DNA of 64,000 nt from assembly GCF_034424315.1 (NCBI RefSeq), contig NZ_CP139972.1, positions 2,914,001-2,978,000 of the forward strand, read 5' to 3'. This DNA comes from Chitinophaga sancti (lineage in GTDB: Bacteria; Bacteroidota; Bacteroidia; Chitinophagales; Chitinophagaceae). Position 1 is the stretch's first letter. Each line of letters begins with the position of its first letter. Position numbers and translations under genes: made by a program. Shown in pieces: positions 1 to 8,629 of the stretch. Below the pieces are notes generated by a model, which did not search any database, had not been told where the DNA came from, and was given only the letters and a program-made list of their open reading frames with translations.

Positions 1-459
1 CAGGATGCCTGCGGCTGTGGAGGAAGAACCGGTTAGTTGTTTGAAACTAAGTTGTGCCGTTTCCGCCGCCATACCCAGCCTGAGCAGGTCCGGGCCGCCT
101 TCTATGACTTTGTCCAGGCCACTATCGAAAACCTTCCTGAAATTTTCGGCCCAGCCTTTCCGGGCGGCAAAGTCAGCCAGGTCCTGTGTTTTCTTTCGCT
201 GCTCTTCGATCTCGATCTTTCGCTTTTCGATGGTCACAAACTCCTTGAAGCCTTTTGTTTCTTTTTGTTTTTTATTGATCTTTTCTAATTCATCATCGAT
301 CTGCTGGAGTGAGCCTTTAAGGATCTTATTGGATCCTACATACAGGTTATTTTGATTGATGGTATTCTGTACCCAGTTATCGATCTTACTGAAAGCAGCA
401 TCGGCTGCCTTCAGTAAGTCTTTATAGGTATCGGAAGTAATTGTTTTAAGGTCTGCCAT
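1..459 (-). CDS. Tail tape-measure-like protein, N-terminal 153 residues (cut by window edge)
   Basis: This open frame runs off the left edge and starts at the ATG at 459, giving MADLKTITSDTYKDLL and then a strongly helical, Lys/Glu/Gln-rich stretch (about residues 40-95) that looks coiled-coil. After that comes a more hydrophobic Gly/Ala/Leu region. It lies 21 bases downstream of the end of the tail-chaperone frameshift product. In contractile and siphovirus tails the tape-measure gene follows the chaperone pair, and that gene order is the main reason for the call. Tape-measure proteins set tail length and are long helical proteins, but only the N-terminus is visible here. A different helical tail protein remains possible. 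Confidence 0.5.
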   Translation of the reverse strand, partial: MADLKTITSDTYKDLLKAADAAFSKIDNWVQNTINQNNLYVGSNKILKGSLQQIDDELEKINKKQKETKGFKEFVTIEKRKIEIEEQRKKTQDLADFAARKGWAENFRKVFDSGLDKVIEGGPDLLRLGMAAETAQLSFKQLTGSSSTAAGIL

Positions 460-480
460 TGTATAGTTTTTTACGCCATG

Positions 481-971
481 CTATCCTGACAGCAACGACA
501 ATCCTTTCAATTCCCGTTGCCGGATATCATGCAGTTGTGCAAACTTTTCTGCCCACTGGGCATCTGATAATTGCGAGGTGTCAACCTGGGGCAGATAATA
601 TTCGAACAGCGTTTGAATATAACCGAAAGGGTTGCTTTCAAAATCACCGGACGCCTCGCTTAGAGCTTTTCCACTTCTACCTTTTTTGCTTCCAGCAATT
701 TGTCCAGCTGGCCGCCCAGGCCGTAGAGATAAGATTTATCTTCTACGATCTCTTCATCACCACCTAACCAGGTAGCTCTGAGAATGGTTTCGTGGTAAGC
801 CAGCGGATCACCTGAGATCAGTGTCATGGCATAGCTTACTTCGTCTCTGTTGGGTTTCCTGCAATAGCCTACTTTACCGTCGGCAGCTGTAAGTTTGAAT
901 ACATCCCTGTATTTCTTTTTCCATGCATCAATGTGCTCCTGGCTAACGGCAAGTGATTTATCTACTGTCAT
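481..971 (-). CDS. Predicted -1 frameshift fusion of tail assembly chaperone (gpG-gpT-like)
   Basis: If ribosomes slip by -1 on A AAA AAG (687-681), the 103-residue chaperone is joined to a second frame that stays open for 66 more codons to the TAG at 483-481. The product is about 163 residues. The extension begins GRSGKALSEASGDFESNPFG and carries a charged helix ending WAEKFAQLHDIRQRELKG. This is the arrangement of lambda gpG/gpGT and many other tail chaperones, where the minor fusion product recruits tail tube and tape measure. The second frame has no suitable start codon of its own, ends just before the tape-measure start, and has the composition of a real protein. The frameshift itself is inferred, not shown. 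Confidence 0.55.
660..971 (-). CDS. Phage tail assembly chaperone-like protein (zero-frame product)
   Basis: This 103-residue protein begins MTVDKSLAVSQEHIDAWKKK and contains a compact alpha/beta region (KYRDVFKLTAADGKVGYCRK and following) ending in a charged helix (GGQLDKLLEAKKVEVEKL). Length, position between tail tube and tape measure, and the slippery site near its 3' end all match the short form of tail assembly chaperones. These chaperones act in the cytoplasm during tail assembly and are not part of the finished particle. The tube gene lies 34 bases upstream, so the genes probably share a transcript. Sequence identity alone would be a weak basis; the call rests on architecture and context. 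Confidence 0.6.
   Translation of the reverse strand: MTVDKSLAVSQEHIDAWKKKYRDVFKLTAADGKVGYCRKPNRDEVSYAMTLISGDPLAYHETILRATWLGGDEEIVEDKSYLYGLGGQLDKLLEAKKVEVEKL
681..687 (-). other. Slippery heptamer A AAA AAG for programmed -1 frameshifting
   Basis: Read on the minus strand in frame 0 the codons are GCA AAA AAG GTA, so the heptamer fits X XXY YYZ exactly and equals the dnaX-type site. It lies seven codons before the zero-frame stop. The -1 frame is open across the junction and for 66 codons afterwards. No strong downstream stem was established by eye. Confidence 0.6.
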
Positions 972-1005
972 GATATAGGTTTAAATAATTGTGGTGTTAA
1001 AAAAA

Positions 1006-1428
1006 TTAAGCGTTTTGTTTCAGGCCCATAAAGAGGATGGGCAGTGTGAGCTCCATAAATTTGGCGCCCTGCTCCCAGCCTTTTTCAAACTCCTTGAACT
1101 GGAAACCCTGAATAATATCAGTGCGCGGAACTGAGAGTGAATCTTTTACATAGGTAACTACGATGTCTGCAGTCAGGTCGAGAATGTCTCTGCCGCCTGC
1201 TCGTGCAACAGCATCTGCGAGGATATCGTATTCAAATTTCAGCAGTTTGATTTCACCTTCATAGGTACGTTTACCACGCTGGATGCCGATAGGTTGATCG
1301 CCGGCACCGTGCAGGTGTTCTTTTTCCTGGGTCAGTTTGTATTTGATGCCCCGGATCCCGGTCAGTTCTTTACCGAGCAATACTACTTTCATATTTGCCC
1401 AGGTCACTTCTTTCGTGTCAAAAATCAT
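1006..1428 (-). CDS. Contractile tail tube-like protein
   Basis: This 140-residue protein starts MIFDTKEVTWANMKVVLLGK. It is rich in beta strands, with a pattern typical of tail tube folds: an early strand pair, a loop ELTGIRGIKYK, a G-R-G-K-R-T-Y-E-G-E strand and a final hydrophobic strand (FMELTLPILFMGLKQ). Tube proteins of myophages and related particles are about 120-170 residues and form the inner channel within the sheath. It lies directly after the sheath gene (35 bases) and before the chaperone, the usual order. No link to the second tube pair at 35-36 kb is obvious beyond general fold, so the two machines look separate. Confidence 0.65.
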   Translation of the reverse strand: MIFDTKEVTWANMKVVLLGKELTGIRGIKYKLTQEKEHLHGAGDQPIGIQRGKRTYEGEIKLLKFEYDILADAVARAGGRDILDLTADIVVTYVKDSLSVPRTDIIQGFQFKEFEKGWEQGAKFMELTLPILFMGLKQNA

Positions 1429-1462
1429 ATTGGTGTCTTTTAAATGTTGGGGTTAACAGCCG

Positions 1463-2629
1463 TTACTGGTTCAGAGCGGGATTAGCGAAGCCCAGTAATA
1501 CTTCGATGGTTTTGGTATAACCTACAGGTATAATGGAAGCTTTTACAACGATCTTGCCGGTGCTCAGTACATTCTGAGATGCGTCAACGTATGCGCTGAA
1601 AGAGCTGATCTCATCGGCCATAGCGGTGTTAACAGCTGTTTCAATTTTACTTTGCAGGTACTTGATAACAGGTACACTCAGTTTTCCTTCTGAGTCGATG
1701 GCCACTTCGTCATTCAGTTCTTCTACATAGGTTTGATAACAGATGGTGATGGCTTTATCTATCACACGACCTGATGCCAGCTGGCTGTAATCATCTGTGG
1801 CAGGTGCACACATCGGGTCATCGTTGAGGTAATAGCCGGAGCGGCCAACGAAGGTGCGGAAGAAGATATAACCTTTGTCGTGGAGCGCATCAACACCAGT
1901 GATGTCTTCAATTTTCTTTCCATTGATGAAGGCAGCCGTAACAGGCAATGCACCATCTTTCACCCGGCCCAGGTTGCGCTGTACCGGAATAGCTGCGGCA
2001 CGGCCAAGTACAAGGCCTACAGCGGCACCGTGACCTGTGCTACCGATGATGATACCAACACGGTTGCAGGAATAAGTGCGCAGATCCACCAGTTCGTCAG
2101 GATGTGCAATGTCTGCATTGTACCCTTCCAGTAAGATACGTACTGGTTTAAACTGTGCTGCATAGGTGCTGGCCACCTGCTGTGCCTTGGGAATGGCATC
2201 GGTTACACCAATATCCATTCCGCCTGCATTAGATGAAAGATAAGTGGAACCTGGCAGGAACGAAACACCCAACAGCCTGATCCGGCCCTGAGCAGCATCT
2301 AAGAGCTTTACTACACCTTCGGGATTGGCAGCGTCCATATACTGAGCCGGACTATGGTTGTCTCCTGTCAGCATGATATACAACTCTGCACCTTCACCGG
2401 CAAGGCTATAAAATTCTTTGATGTGGTTGTACGCATGTACGTTTTCGCCGCTGCTTTCAATACCGAGGTTCTCTGCATCGCCCAGGCTATAGATCACTTT
2501 TGGCTGATGCAATGAAATAAGTCCATTGCCATAACCTGTCATCATCAGGCCTGCAACTCCATCATCAGTTACAACGGTTCTGCCAAGATTGCCGTTGCCT
2601 AATGTAATTGCTACTTTTGGTAATCCCAT
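1463..2629 (-). CDS. Tail sheath protein, DUF2586 family
   Basis: This 388-residue protein resembles the DUF2586 family, a contractile-sheath group found in Bacteroidota prophage-like clusters. Features seen are the N-terminal MGLPKVAITLGNGNLGR, a glycine-rich middle (IIIGSTGHGAAVGLVLGRAA), the segment DKGYIFFRTFVGRSGYYLND typical of sheath C-terminal domains, and a final beta strand region ending GFANPALNQ. The sheath is the spring of the machine: it contracts and drives the tube. The protein is clearly different from the PF04984-type sheath at 31.6 kb, which starts with YKTPGVYIEE. Two unrelated contractile systems therefore occur within 30 kb. Confidence 0.78.
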   Translation of the reverse strand: MGLPKVAITLGNGNLGRTVVTDDGVAGLMMTGYGNGLISLHQPKVIYSLGDAENLGIESSGENVHAYNHIKEFYSLAGEGAELYIMLTGDNHSPAQYMDAANPEGVVKLLDAAQGRIRLLGVSFLPGSTYLSSNAGGMDIGVTDAIPKAQQVASTYAAQFKPVRILLEGYNADIAHPDELVDLRTYSCNRVGIIIGSTGHGAAVGLVLGRAAAIPVQRNLGRVKDGALPVTAAFINGKKIEDITGVDALHDKGYIFFRTFVGRSGYYLNDDPMCAPATDDYSQLASGRVIDKAITICYQTYVEELNDEVAIDSEGKLSVPVIKYLQSKIETAVNTAMADEISSFSAYVDASQNVLSTGKIVVKASIIPVGYTKTIEVLLGFANPALNQ

Positions 2630-2661
2630 TTTTAATAGGTCTATTTAAATTGTGAAAAATA

Positions 2662-3093
2662 CTATTTACTATTGCTGTAACTAGCCTGGCTAAACAGATC
2701 ATAGACGTTCTGTTTCTTTGTATTGCCGTCCAGCTCACGCAGTATGATGCTCTGCAATTTTTGCAATACAGCATCCTGCAGATCGGGAGATACTGTTGCT
2801 AATGCGCGGACAAAACAAGCTACCTTTCCTTCCAGTGAGGTTTCATCTTTGCAGGTAAGGACAATGCTAAGGGAGTCGATACCTGTTTCGAGTGCTGCCA
2901 GTACTTTATTTTTCAGGATAGTATCTGCATCACCGGGGATGATAGCTTCCAAAAGATCCACGACAGGGCTTTCCAGGGCAGCTTTAATGATCCTGGTTAC
3001 ACGCAGGGCTTCTTCTGCATGTGCTGCAATAAAAGCGTCAAATTGTTGTAATGCCTGTTTGATTTTAGTTCCTGTTTTTTTACAGAATGCCAT
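2662..3093 (-). CDS. Hypothetical helical protein of the tail cluster
   Basis: This 143-residue protein (MAFCKKTGTKIKQALQQFDA...) is predicted by eye to be mostly helical, with alternating hydrophobic and charged residues and no signal peptide or membrane segment. It lies 32 bases upstream of the sheath gene on the same strand and is probably part of the same operon. No family is recognised. Its place between a small membrane protein and the sheath would fit an accessory tail, lysis-associated or regulatory role, but nothing in the sequence decides between these. Confidence 0.5.
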   Translation of the reverse strand: MAFCKKTGTKIKQALQQFDAFIAAHAEEALRVTRIIKAALESPVVDLLEAIIPGDADTILKNKVLAALETGIDSLSIVLTCKDETSLEGKVACFVRALATVSPDLQDAVLQKLQSIILRELDGNTKKQNVYDLFSQASYSNSK

Positions 3094-3181
3094 AGGGTAT
3101 ATATTATTTAATTGTACAGTGCTTTTTTTAGAAGCTCCCTCTTGACAGAGGGGGCTTTTGTTTTTAATAGGGAGAACAATT

Positions 3182-3424
3182 CTAACGTCTCTCCAGTACG
3201 CTTTCCAGGCGCTCCATGACCTTTGTATTATTTTCTATCACTCCCTGCATTTTTTCACGGTCATTATTCAGGTATTGTGCGAGGCGATCTTCCAGTTTTA
3301 TCTGGCGCTTCCACAAGATCCATGCGATACCAATGAGTACGATTACAGAGAAGGCCTGGTCTCCAAGCCGCTGGAAGAGCACGTTTCCGGGGTTAACATC
3401 AATAACTTCATTTAATAGTAACAT
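3182..3424 (-). CDS. Small membrane protein with C-terminal coiled coil (possible holin-like)
   Basis: This 80-residue protein has one hydrophobic segment (about residues 22-38, QAFSVIVLIGIAWILW) followed by a positively and negatively charged helix (KRQIKLEDRLAQYLNNDREK and on). One membrane anchor plus a charged helical tail is seen in some small phage holin or holin-associated proteins such as BhlA-like peptides, and the position at the promoter-proximal end of the tail cluster fits. Similarity is only architectural. It could equally be a membrane anchor for the particle. Confidence 0.45.
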   Translation of the reverse strand: MLLLNEVIDVNPGNVLFQRLGDQAFSVIVLIGIAWILWKRQIKLEDRLAQYLNNDREKMQGVIENNTKVMERLESVLERR

Positions 3425-3668
3425 CAGAGGTTAACAATTTAGGGTTTAAAGGATCTATGCTTCTTTCATTTTCATGTTTGTGTTACAAGCGATTTACAAT
3501 ACAAAGGAACAGCTTTTCAACACGGTGAAAAAATCGCGAAATAGTGTTTATTCTTTTTTTGCGAAGTAAGATTTCATTGTTTGCATAATCATTAATGAAG
3601 TGAATTTTTAAGATGCAGAATAGGTCGATATTTACACTGTTGTTAACTCAAAAAAAACATAAAATAAA

Positions 3669-4151
3669 ATGAACAGTTTATTTGCACAACTTTTCGTATC
3701 ACTGCAAACACGCATTGCCACAACAGTTCCGGGGATACAAGGGATCTTACCAGAGATGGGGCAAACAGAAATTTACACAAGCATACCTGCTATATGGCCA
3801 TGTGTATTTATTGATTTCAACAATGTGACTTTTACAGAAATACTCAACCAGGGTCAGCGTGCAAATGGTGAGCTGCAATTGAGATTAGTATATTATGTAT
3901 TGGCTGCTGACGGGCTTACTTTCACAGATACAAATACTGTATTGGAATATTATGACGTAGAAACAAAATTACACGAGGCATTGCAGGGATGGAGCAGTAA
4001 TGGGATCAATCCATTGAGTAGAATCAGGGTGAGTACGGAAGTAAGATCAGATGCATTCAGGGTGAGAACGCTCACGTATAGCCTGGATTTTGAAGAGTAT
4101 CCTACCATGCCTGCAAACCCTGTTGCAAGGCCACAACTGGAACTTAGCTAA
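3669..4151 (+). CDS. Conserved hypothetical protein divergent from the tail operon
   Basis: This 160-residue protein (MNSLFAQLFVSLQTRIATTV...) has an alpha/beta pattern with strands around FIDFNNVTFTEI, QLRLVYYVLA and RVRTLTYSLDFEEY. Short proteins of this size that measure values around a dimeric alpha/beta fold occur among phage tail-completion and terminator proteins, and the neighbouring tail genes make such a role plausible. It is transcribed away from the tail operon and followed by a strong hairpin terminator at 4205-4236. The start is the ATG at 3669, preceded by an A-rich leader. Function is inference only. Confidence 0.5.
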   Translation: MNSLFAQLFVSLQTRIATTVPGIQGILPEMGQTEIYTSIPAIWPCVFIDFNNVTFTEILNQGQRANGELQLRLVYYVLAADGLTFTDTNTVLEYYDVETKLHEALQGWSSNGINPLSRIRVSTEVRSDAFRVRTLTYSLDFEEYPTMPANPVARPQLELS

Positions 4152-4204
4152 ATCAAACCGGGTCCCACACCGGCTGTTGTTGATAATTGCACATCATTAA
4201 AAAA

Positions 4205-4236
4205 GGTGGCTCATTAAATTGAGCCACCTTTTTTTT
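4205..4236. terminator. Intrinsic terminator, probably bidirectional
   Basis: A perfect 9-bp stem (GGTGGCTCA at 4205-4213 with TGAGCCACC at 4220-4228), loop TTAAAT, is followed by eight T and preceded by four A. It sits between the convergent genes ending at 4151 and 4257, so it can stop transcription from both sides. Confidence 0.85.
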
Positions 4237-4256
4237 GGGGTTAACAATTGTTGACA

Positions 4257-4568
4257 TTACCACGTCAACCAGGGATAAAGCAGCCGTAGTTGCTTCAAAT
4301 CGGGTTGTTCTCTTTTCATTATTTGTTCAAGGCGCTCGCTATTGCACTGCATACGGTAGATAATATTACTGTTCTTAATGTAGAACTCCTTGGATAATTC
4401 CTCTATAGCGGAATCATACCGCTTTTGCTGAAGCTTGATGTAATAATAATACCGGTGCAGCAGGCATTCGTCCCTCAGGGCGATCATATCGGCGGAGCGG
4501 CCTTTGCGCACTGTTTTGGAGACAGGATTTTCTATGAAGTGATTAAAAAGGGTCTGTTGTCCTCGCAT
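4257..4568 (-). CDS. Small HTH-like protein of unknown function
   Basis: From the ATG at 4568 the protein is 103 residues (MRGQQTLFNHFIENPVSK...). A longer start at 4649 exists, but the added residues look non-coding. The middle holds RYYYYIKLQQKRYDSAIEEL and then SKEFYIKNSNIIYRM, which reads as a helix-turn-helix like those of sigma region 4 or phage regulators. It ends LRLLYPWLTW. The basic N-terminus and its position beside the tail cluster suggest a small DNA-binding protein linked to it, but no target site is evident. Confidence 0.5.
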   Translation of the reverse strand: MRGQQTLFNHFIENPVSKTVRKGRSADMIALRDECLLHRYYYYIKLQQKRYDSAIEELSKEFYIKNSNIIYRMQCNSERLEQIMKREQPDLKQLRLLYPWLTW

Positions 4569-4692
4569 AACTTTAATTCTTTGTTTGTGATTGACTAAAA
4601 CGCCGTGCTGCATGGATGACGGGTGCCAGGTTATTTTGTTCAGTATCAAAGTTAGCAGGTCACTTACTATTGTTTCTGCGTAGTGACCCCTA

Positions 4693-4712
4693 TGTGGACA
4701 AAGTTATCCACA
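4693..4712. promoter_or_regulatory. Head-to-head pair of DnaA-box-like sites
   Basis: TTATCCACA at 4704-4712 is a perfect match to the bacterial DnaA box. TGTGGACAA at 4693-4701 is its near-inverted partner (TTGTCCACA), two bases away. The pair lies upstream of the small HTH-like gene and downstream of the PorP-like gene. It may be a DnaA-responsive operator or a chance near-palindrome. Confidence 0.3.
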
Positions 4713-4756
4713 TATTTTCAGGGCTAATTAATCATTGGAAAACAATTACTTGTACA

Positions 4757-5758
4757 TTAAAAATGGCGCGGGCATTTGACCTTATTCATGCTGTTTAAAC
4801 TGGGGATCGTCAACCCTAAAGAGAGCTCATGTGAACCACGTTGATAATGTGAAATTCCACTGGTTGAAAAGTCGTAAGAATAGCCTATTCTGAGGTTGTC
4901 GCTTGCATATACCTCCGTCAACACACTGAAGGCATTATTAGGGTCTAAATTGGGCTGTAAATTCGTATTTCCGGGGTAGTTAAAACCGGTCCGGTAAGAA
5001 GCACCGATCCACAATGTTTCCTGCAATAAAACAAAGATATTCACGTCCACATTCACAGGTCCTTTAAAATCTCCTTTCACCATAATAGCAGGTTTTAACT
5101 GCACGTCCTGGTTCAAAGAAAAAATTGTTCCTGCTGAGAAATAAAGGTGCCTGGATTTGCGTAAGGATGAATACAATAATCCATTCCCTAAAAAAATCTT
5201 GCCGCTGGTATATGCAGAAAAGAGGTTCAATACGGAAACCCCTATATAAGAGCTGGCTGAATTATAATAAATACCTACTCTTGCATCAGGTACAAGGGTA
5301 GACTGACGTCCCAGGATCACTTCCGGATCATCTGCATCTACATACTTACGGTTGCTTCCATCCACACTATAATTCGTAACACCTACGCCCAGACCAAAGG
5401 CCAGTCTTTTTTCATCTTCCCAGTCCATCGGTATCCGGTATGAATAATTTATAAACAGGGCGGTGGAAGACTGCGGGCCGAGTTTTTCGAGAGAGGTCAA
5501 TACCCCCCATCCTACCCGCTTATCGGAGTAATCGGTAAGTCCATCTGCAGAGATCGTACCAGTGACCGGTGCACCCGGGAACCCTGACCACTGCTGCCTG
5601 TAGCTGCTGTGCAGGTAAAGTGCTTCCTTGTATCCAGCATATGCTGGATTTATAGCCAGCCCGTTAAAAATATACTGACTGAACTGTACTTCCTGCTGGG
5701 CATACGCCTGCAGGAAGTATAGGAAGAAAACTAATATGGTGATACTCCTTTTAATCAT
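4757..5758 (-). CDS. PorP/SprF family type IX secretion system outer-membrane protein
   Basis: This 333-residue protein has an N-terminal signal peptide (hydrophobic ITILVFFLYFLQAYA, then QQ) followed by the family hallmark EVQFSQYIFNGLAINPAYAG. The rest is beta-barrel-like with alternating strands ending in FSTSGISHYQRGSHELSLGL. PorP/SprF proteins are outer-membrane partners of the type IX secretion system and often pair with a large secreted surface protein. The gene lies only 4 bases after such a protein (CHU_C family, ending at 5763). In Bacteroidota this pairing suggests that the barrel anchors or helps export its upstream partner. Confidence 0.85.
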   Translation of the reverse strand: MIKRSITILVFFLYFLQAYAQQEVQFSQYIFNGLAINPAYAGYKEALYLHSSYRQQWSGFPGAPVTGTISADGLTDYSDKRVGWGVLTSLEKLGPQSSTALFINYSYRIPMDWEDEKRLAFGLGVGVTNYSVDGSNRKYVDADDPEVILGRQSTLVPDARVGIYYNSASSYIGVSVLNLFSAYTSGKIFLGNGLLYSSLRKSRHLYFSAGTIFSLNQDVQLKPAIMVKGDFKGPVNVDVNIFVLLQETLWIGASYRTGFNYPGNTNLQPNLDPNNAFSVLTEVYASDNLRIGYSYDFSTSGISHYQRGSHELSLGLTIPSLNSMNKVKCPRHF

Positions 5759-5762
5759 TTTG

Positions 5763-8399
5763 CTACCTTGTAATCAGTTCAACATAACCTTTGTAAAGCT
5801 GCGATCCGCCAGCCATGTTGACTTTGAGCACGTAATAATAAATACCGGCACTCAGCCCCTCTCCTGTCCAGTTGTTATTGTAATTATCACTACGATACAC
5901 CTGATTGCCCCAGCGATTATAGATTTCCAGTCGTGAGCCCGGATAGAGGTCCAGTCCTTTGACCACGAACTTATCGTTCTTTCCATCGCCATTAGGAGTG
6001 ATCACGTTGGGTATAAAAAAAGTTGCACTGATGGCAGGTGTGGCCACTGTGCTTGAATTATTTGAATTGTCCGGATCTATTTCGTTGGAAGAAACATAGG
6101 CTGTATTCTTCACCACACCAGCAGCCGTTACACGGGCTTTAAACGATAAGGTTGCCGATTTCAGTACTTTCAGCGTATCGATATTCCAGACTACCTCATT
6201 CATTGCAGCATTGTAGGTAGCATAACCTGCAGACGGTGTCAGTGCTGTACCTGAAGACAGGTTGGAAGGAAAATCATCTGTGATGATCAGCGAAGTAGCA
6301 TTGTCCAGCCCCTTGTTGTAAACTGTGAGCAGGAATGAAATCTCATCGCCGATCCCGATTCCGCCGGTGGTTTCCAGTGTCTTTACAATACTAACATCGC
6401 AGGCAGGCGCATCGTTGAAGTCAACGTGACGGGTACAGGTAGCTTTAGTACTCGCATCGGTAACGGTCACATATACACTACCGTTAGGTTGTGGACTGGC
6501 TGAAATGGTACTGAACTTTCCATAAGCATCGGCATGCGTGGTGGTAGATGTGCCATCCGGAAATCTTATAACGGCGGAAGCGTTGGGTAAAGTATTGCCT
6601 GTTATCACAATTTGTCCCCCTACCTGTTTTACAGGTGTATTGATAACGAACACCGAGATTACTGAAACGAGTTTTACCCTGATGGATGCAGAACAGGTAT
6701 TGGCATCTTTTACCGTGATGCTGTAAGTGCCTTCCGGTAACCGGCCGATAGTAGGGGCAGAAGAACCGGTGCTCCAGGTGATGGTATAAGGAGCCACACC
6801 TCCTGTGGCAACAGCGGTGAGGCTGCCCGTTGCATCGCCGGGGCACCCCACGGAAACCTGTGATACTGTAATTCCGATTACATCAGGTTCTGTGATCACT
6901 GCTGATTGGGCATTTGCAACGCAGGCATTTGCTCCTTTTACGGTTATGCTATACGTGCCCGGAGATAATCCTTTAAATACAGAATCTGCCTGCCATGCAC
7001 CGCCATTGATCGCATATTGATTGCCGGCGCTGTTGGAGGTGACCCTGATGATGCCGTCTTTAAAGGTATTGCAGGACACATTTGAGGATATTAATGTAAA
7101 AGCCGGGCCAGCGCTGACATAGACTTTCTTTACCGCAGAGTCGATACAACCACTGTTGTTCAACTCGTATTTCATGGTAGCTGTTCCACCTGTGAGGCCA
7201 TTGACAGTGCCACTGGCATCTATTACGGCAATGGCTGTATTATTACTGCTCCAGGTACCGCCGGCTACAGATGTACTGAGTGATAAACTGCTGTTGGCAC
7301 AAAGCGTACTGTCTCCTGTGATGAGGATGGGAGTCGTTACGATCTTGTCTATATTGGCTACAATGTGTACGATTTCGCCGGTGGCCACAGAAATGGCGTT
7401 GACGTTTGTTGTAGAAGCATCCGGATCATAGATGCTATATCCGCTTAGCTTCCATCCGCAAAGCGGGGTGGCCGTGAGCTGGTAGGTGCCCGCGGTAAGG
7501 GGTATGATCACGCTGTTATCCACCGGAAGAATACGGATTCGTTCTCCATCCAGCCAGCTGGTGGTGGTACGGCTATAGATAGCTGTATTATTGCTGCTCC
7601 ATACTGCTCCGTCAAAAGCGGTGGTATGATTAAAGTCTGACCTGGCGCTTGCATCTGTGGTCCAGGTGCTGCCATTGTAAAAGTCACCATTGGCATAGAC
7701 CTGGCCCTGGCCATCAACAGCAATATCTGAATAGGAGCTTGTACCGATATTGGTGGAGGCGCCGCCGGTAAAAGGAATGGTATACACGCCATTGGCCAGG
7801 TATACAAGGGTACCGGTGTAAGGCTGAATATCCAAACGGGTAGCGCCGGCACTTCCTCCTAATAACTGTGCCCAGCTATCGAAATAGGGAGCAGCCAAAC
7901 TGATATTTGTCAGGATACTGCCGTCGGAACGGGTAATCGCAATACGTCCGCCACCGAAGGAAATATCCTCGACAGCAATATTTGCATGAAATGCAGGACG
8001 ATAAATAGTATTGAGGGTGGTACCGTCGAAGAAGTATGCAGTACCCGTAGCATCGACACTCACAAACTGACCGGCGCCTGCACCATCGATGCTGACAGCC
8101 TGGTAGCCGGTGTTAGCCCACTGACTGGATCCTGAAGGACGACGGTAAATGTTGGTGGTGGTAGCTGCCCATAGTTCTCCACTTACGCCGGCACCGATGT
8201 CGCTGATAGCACCTGATGTGGAAGGGAGATCGTTCAGCACGAAATTCGTGGTTCCATTTAAAGTGAAATGGAAATCTGGCGATGTGGCGTCATCCTGGCT
8301 GTTAACGTGTAAGTAGATATAACCTTGCTGTGGGTATGCTGCTTGCACGTAAAGTAAGAATATCAGTGACCATAATGTACTCCAGGCAGGTCGAGGCAT
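5763..8399 (-). CDS. Large secreted protein with SprB repeats, DUF11 and CHU_C (type B T9SS sorting) domain
   Basis: From the ATG at 8399 the protein is 878 residues and opens with a signal peptide (MPRPAWSTLWSLIFLLYVQA, cleavage near AYPQQ). An upstream start at 8486 would place extra residues before the signal. Order seen: an N-terminal propeller-like region of about 300 residues; a Big2-like repeat (GTWSSNNTAIAVIDASGTV); two SprB-type repeats each ending GTYSITVK.AN.C; a DUF11-like domain (GDEISFLLTVYNKGLDNATS); and a C-terminal CHU_C domain (FFIPNVITPNGDGKNDKFVV ... IYNRWGNQVY). This C-terminus directs export by the type IX system and cell-surface attachment. The PorP-like gene follows by 4 bases. 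Confidence 0.85.
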   Translation of the reverse strand: MPRPAWSTLWSLIFLLYVQAAYPQQGYIYLHVNSQDDATSPDFHFTLNGTTNFVLNDLPSTSGAISDIGAGVSGELWAATTTNIYRRPSGSSQWANTGYQAVSIDGAGAGQFVSVDATGTAYFFDGTTLNTIYRPAFHANIAVEDISFGGGRIAITRSDGSILTNISLAAPYFDSWAQLLGGSAGATRLDIQPYTGTLVYLANGVYTIPFTGGASTNIGTSSYSDIAVDGQGQVYANGDFYNGSTWTTDASARSDFNHTTAFDGAVWSSNNTAIYSRTTTSWLDGERIRILPVDNSVIIPLTAGTYQLTATPLCGWKLSGYSIYDPDASTTNVNAISVATGEIVHIVANIDKIVTTPILITGDSTLCANSSLSLSTSVAGGTWSSNNTAIAVIDASGTVNGLTGGTATMKYELNNSGCIDSAVKKVYVSAGPAFTLISSNVSCNTFKDGIIRVTSNSAGNQYAINGGAWQADSVFKGLSPGTYSITVKGANACVANAQSAVITEPDVIGITVSQVSVGCPGDATGSLTAVATGGVAPYTITWSTGSSAPTIGRLPEGTYSITVKDANTCSASIRVKLVSVISVFVINTPVKQVGGQIVITGNTLPNASAVIRFPDGTSTTTHADAYGKFSTISASPQPNGSVYVTVTDASTKATCTRHVDFNDAPACDVSIVKTLETTGGIGIGDEISFLLTVYNKGLDNATSLIITDDFPSNLSSGTALTPSAGYATYNAAMNEVVWNIDTLKVLKSATLSFKARVTAAGVVKNTAYVSSNEIDPDNSNNSSTVATPAISATFFIPNVITPNGDGKNDKFVVKGLDLYPGSRLEIYNRWGNQVYRSDNYNNNWTGEGLSAGIYYYVLKVNMAGGSQLYKGYVELITR

Positions 8400-8629
8400 A
8401 ACTATATGGGAAATAAGCGGGATGAAGGGAAAGCACCCCCTTTCAAATACACGGTTTTCCAAACAAAGATATATTATTTGATACAATTATACAATATGAC
8501 TAAATAATAATATTAAATTATTGAAGCACTAATTTTCAGGTGAAACCGGGCCTGTTTTATTCCCTTAAAAGTTGTTGTTTGTGAAAGATTTGAGCCCTTA
8601 TGTTCTACAAATTTTCGGTAAATTGCACC

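Noticed and set aside
4693..4712. Chromosomal replication origin
   Set aside because: Only two DnaA-like boxes are present, with no dnaA/dnaN neighbourhood and no extended AT-rich unwinding region with more boxes.
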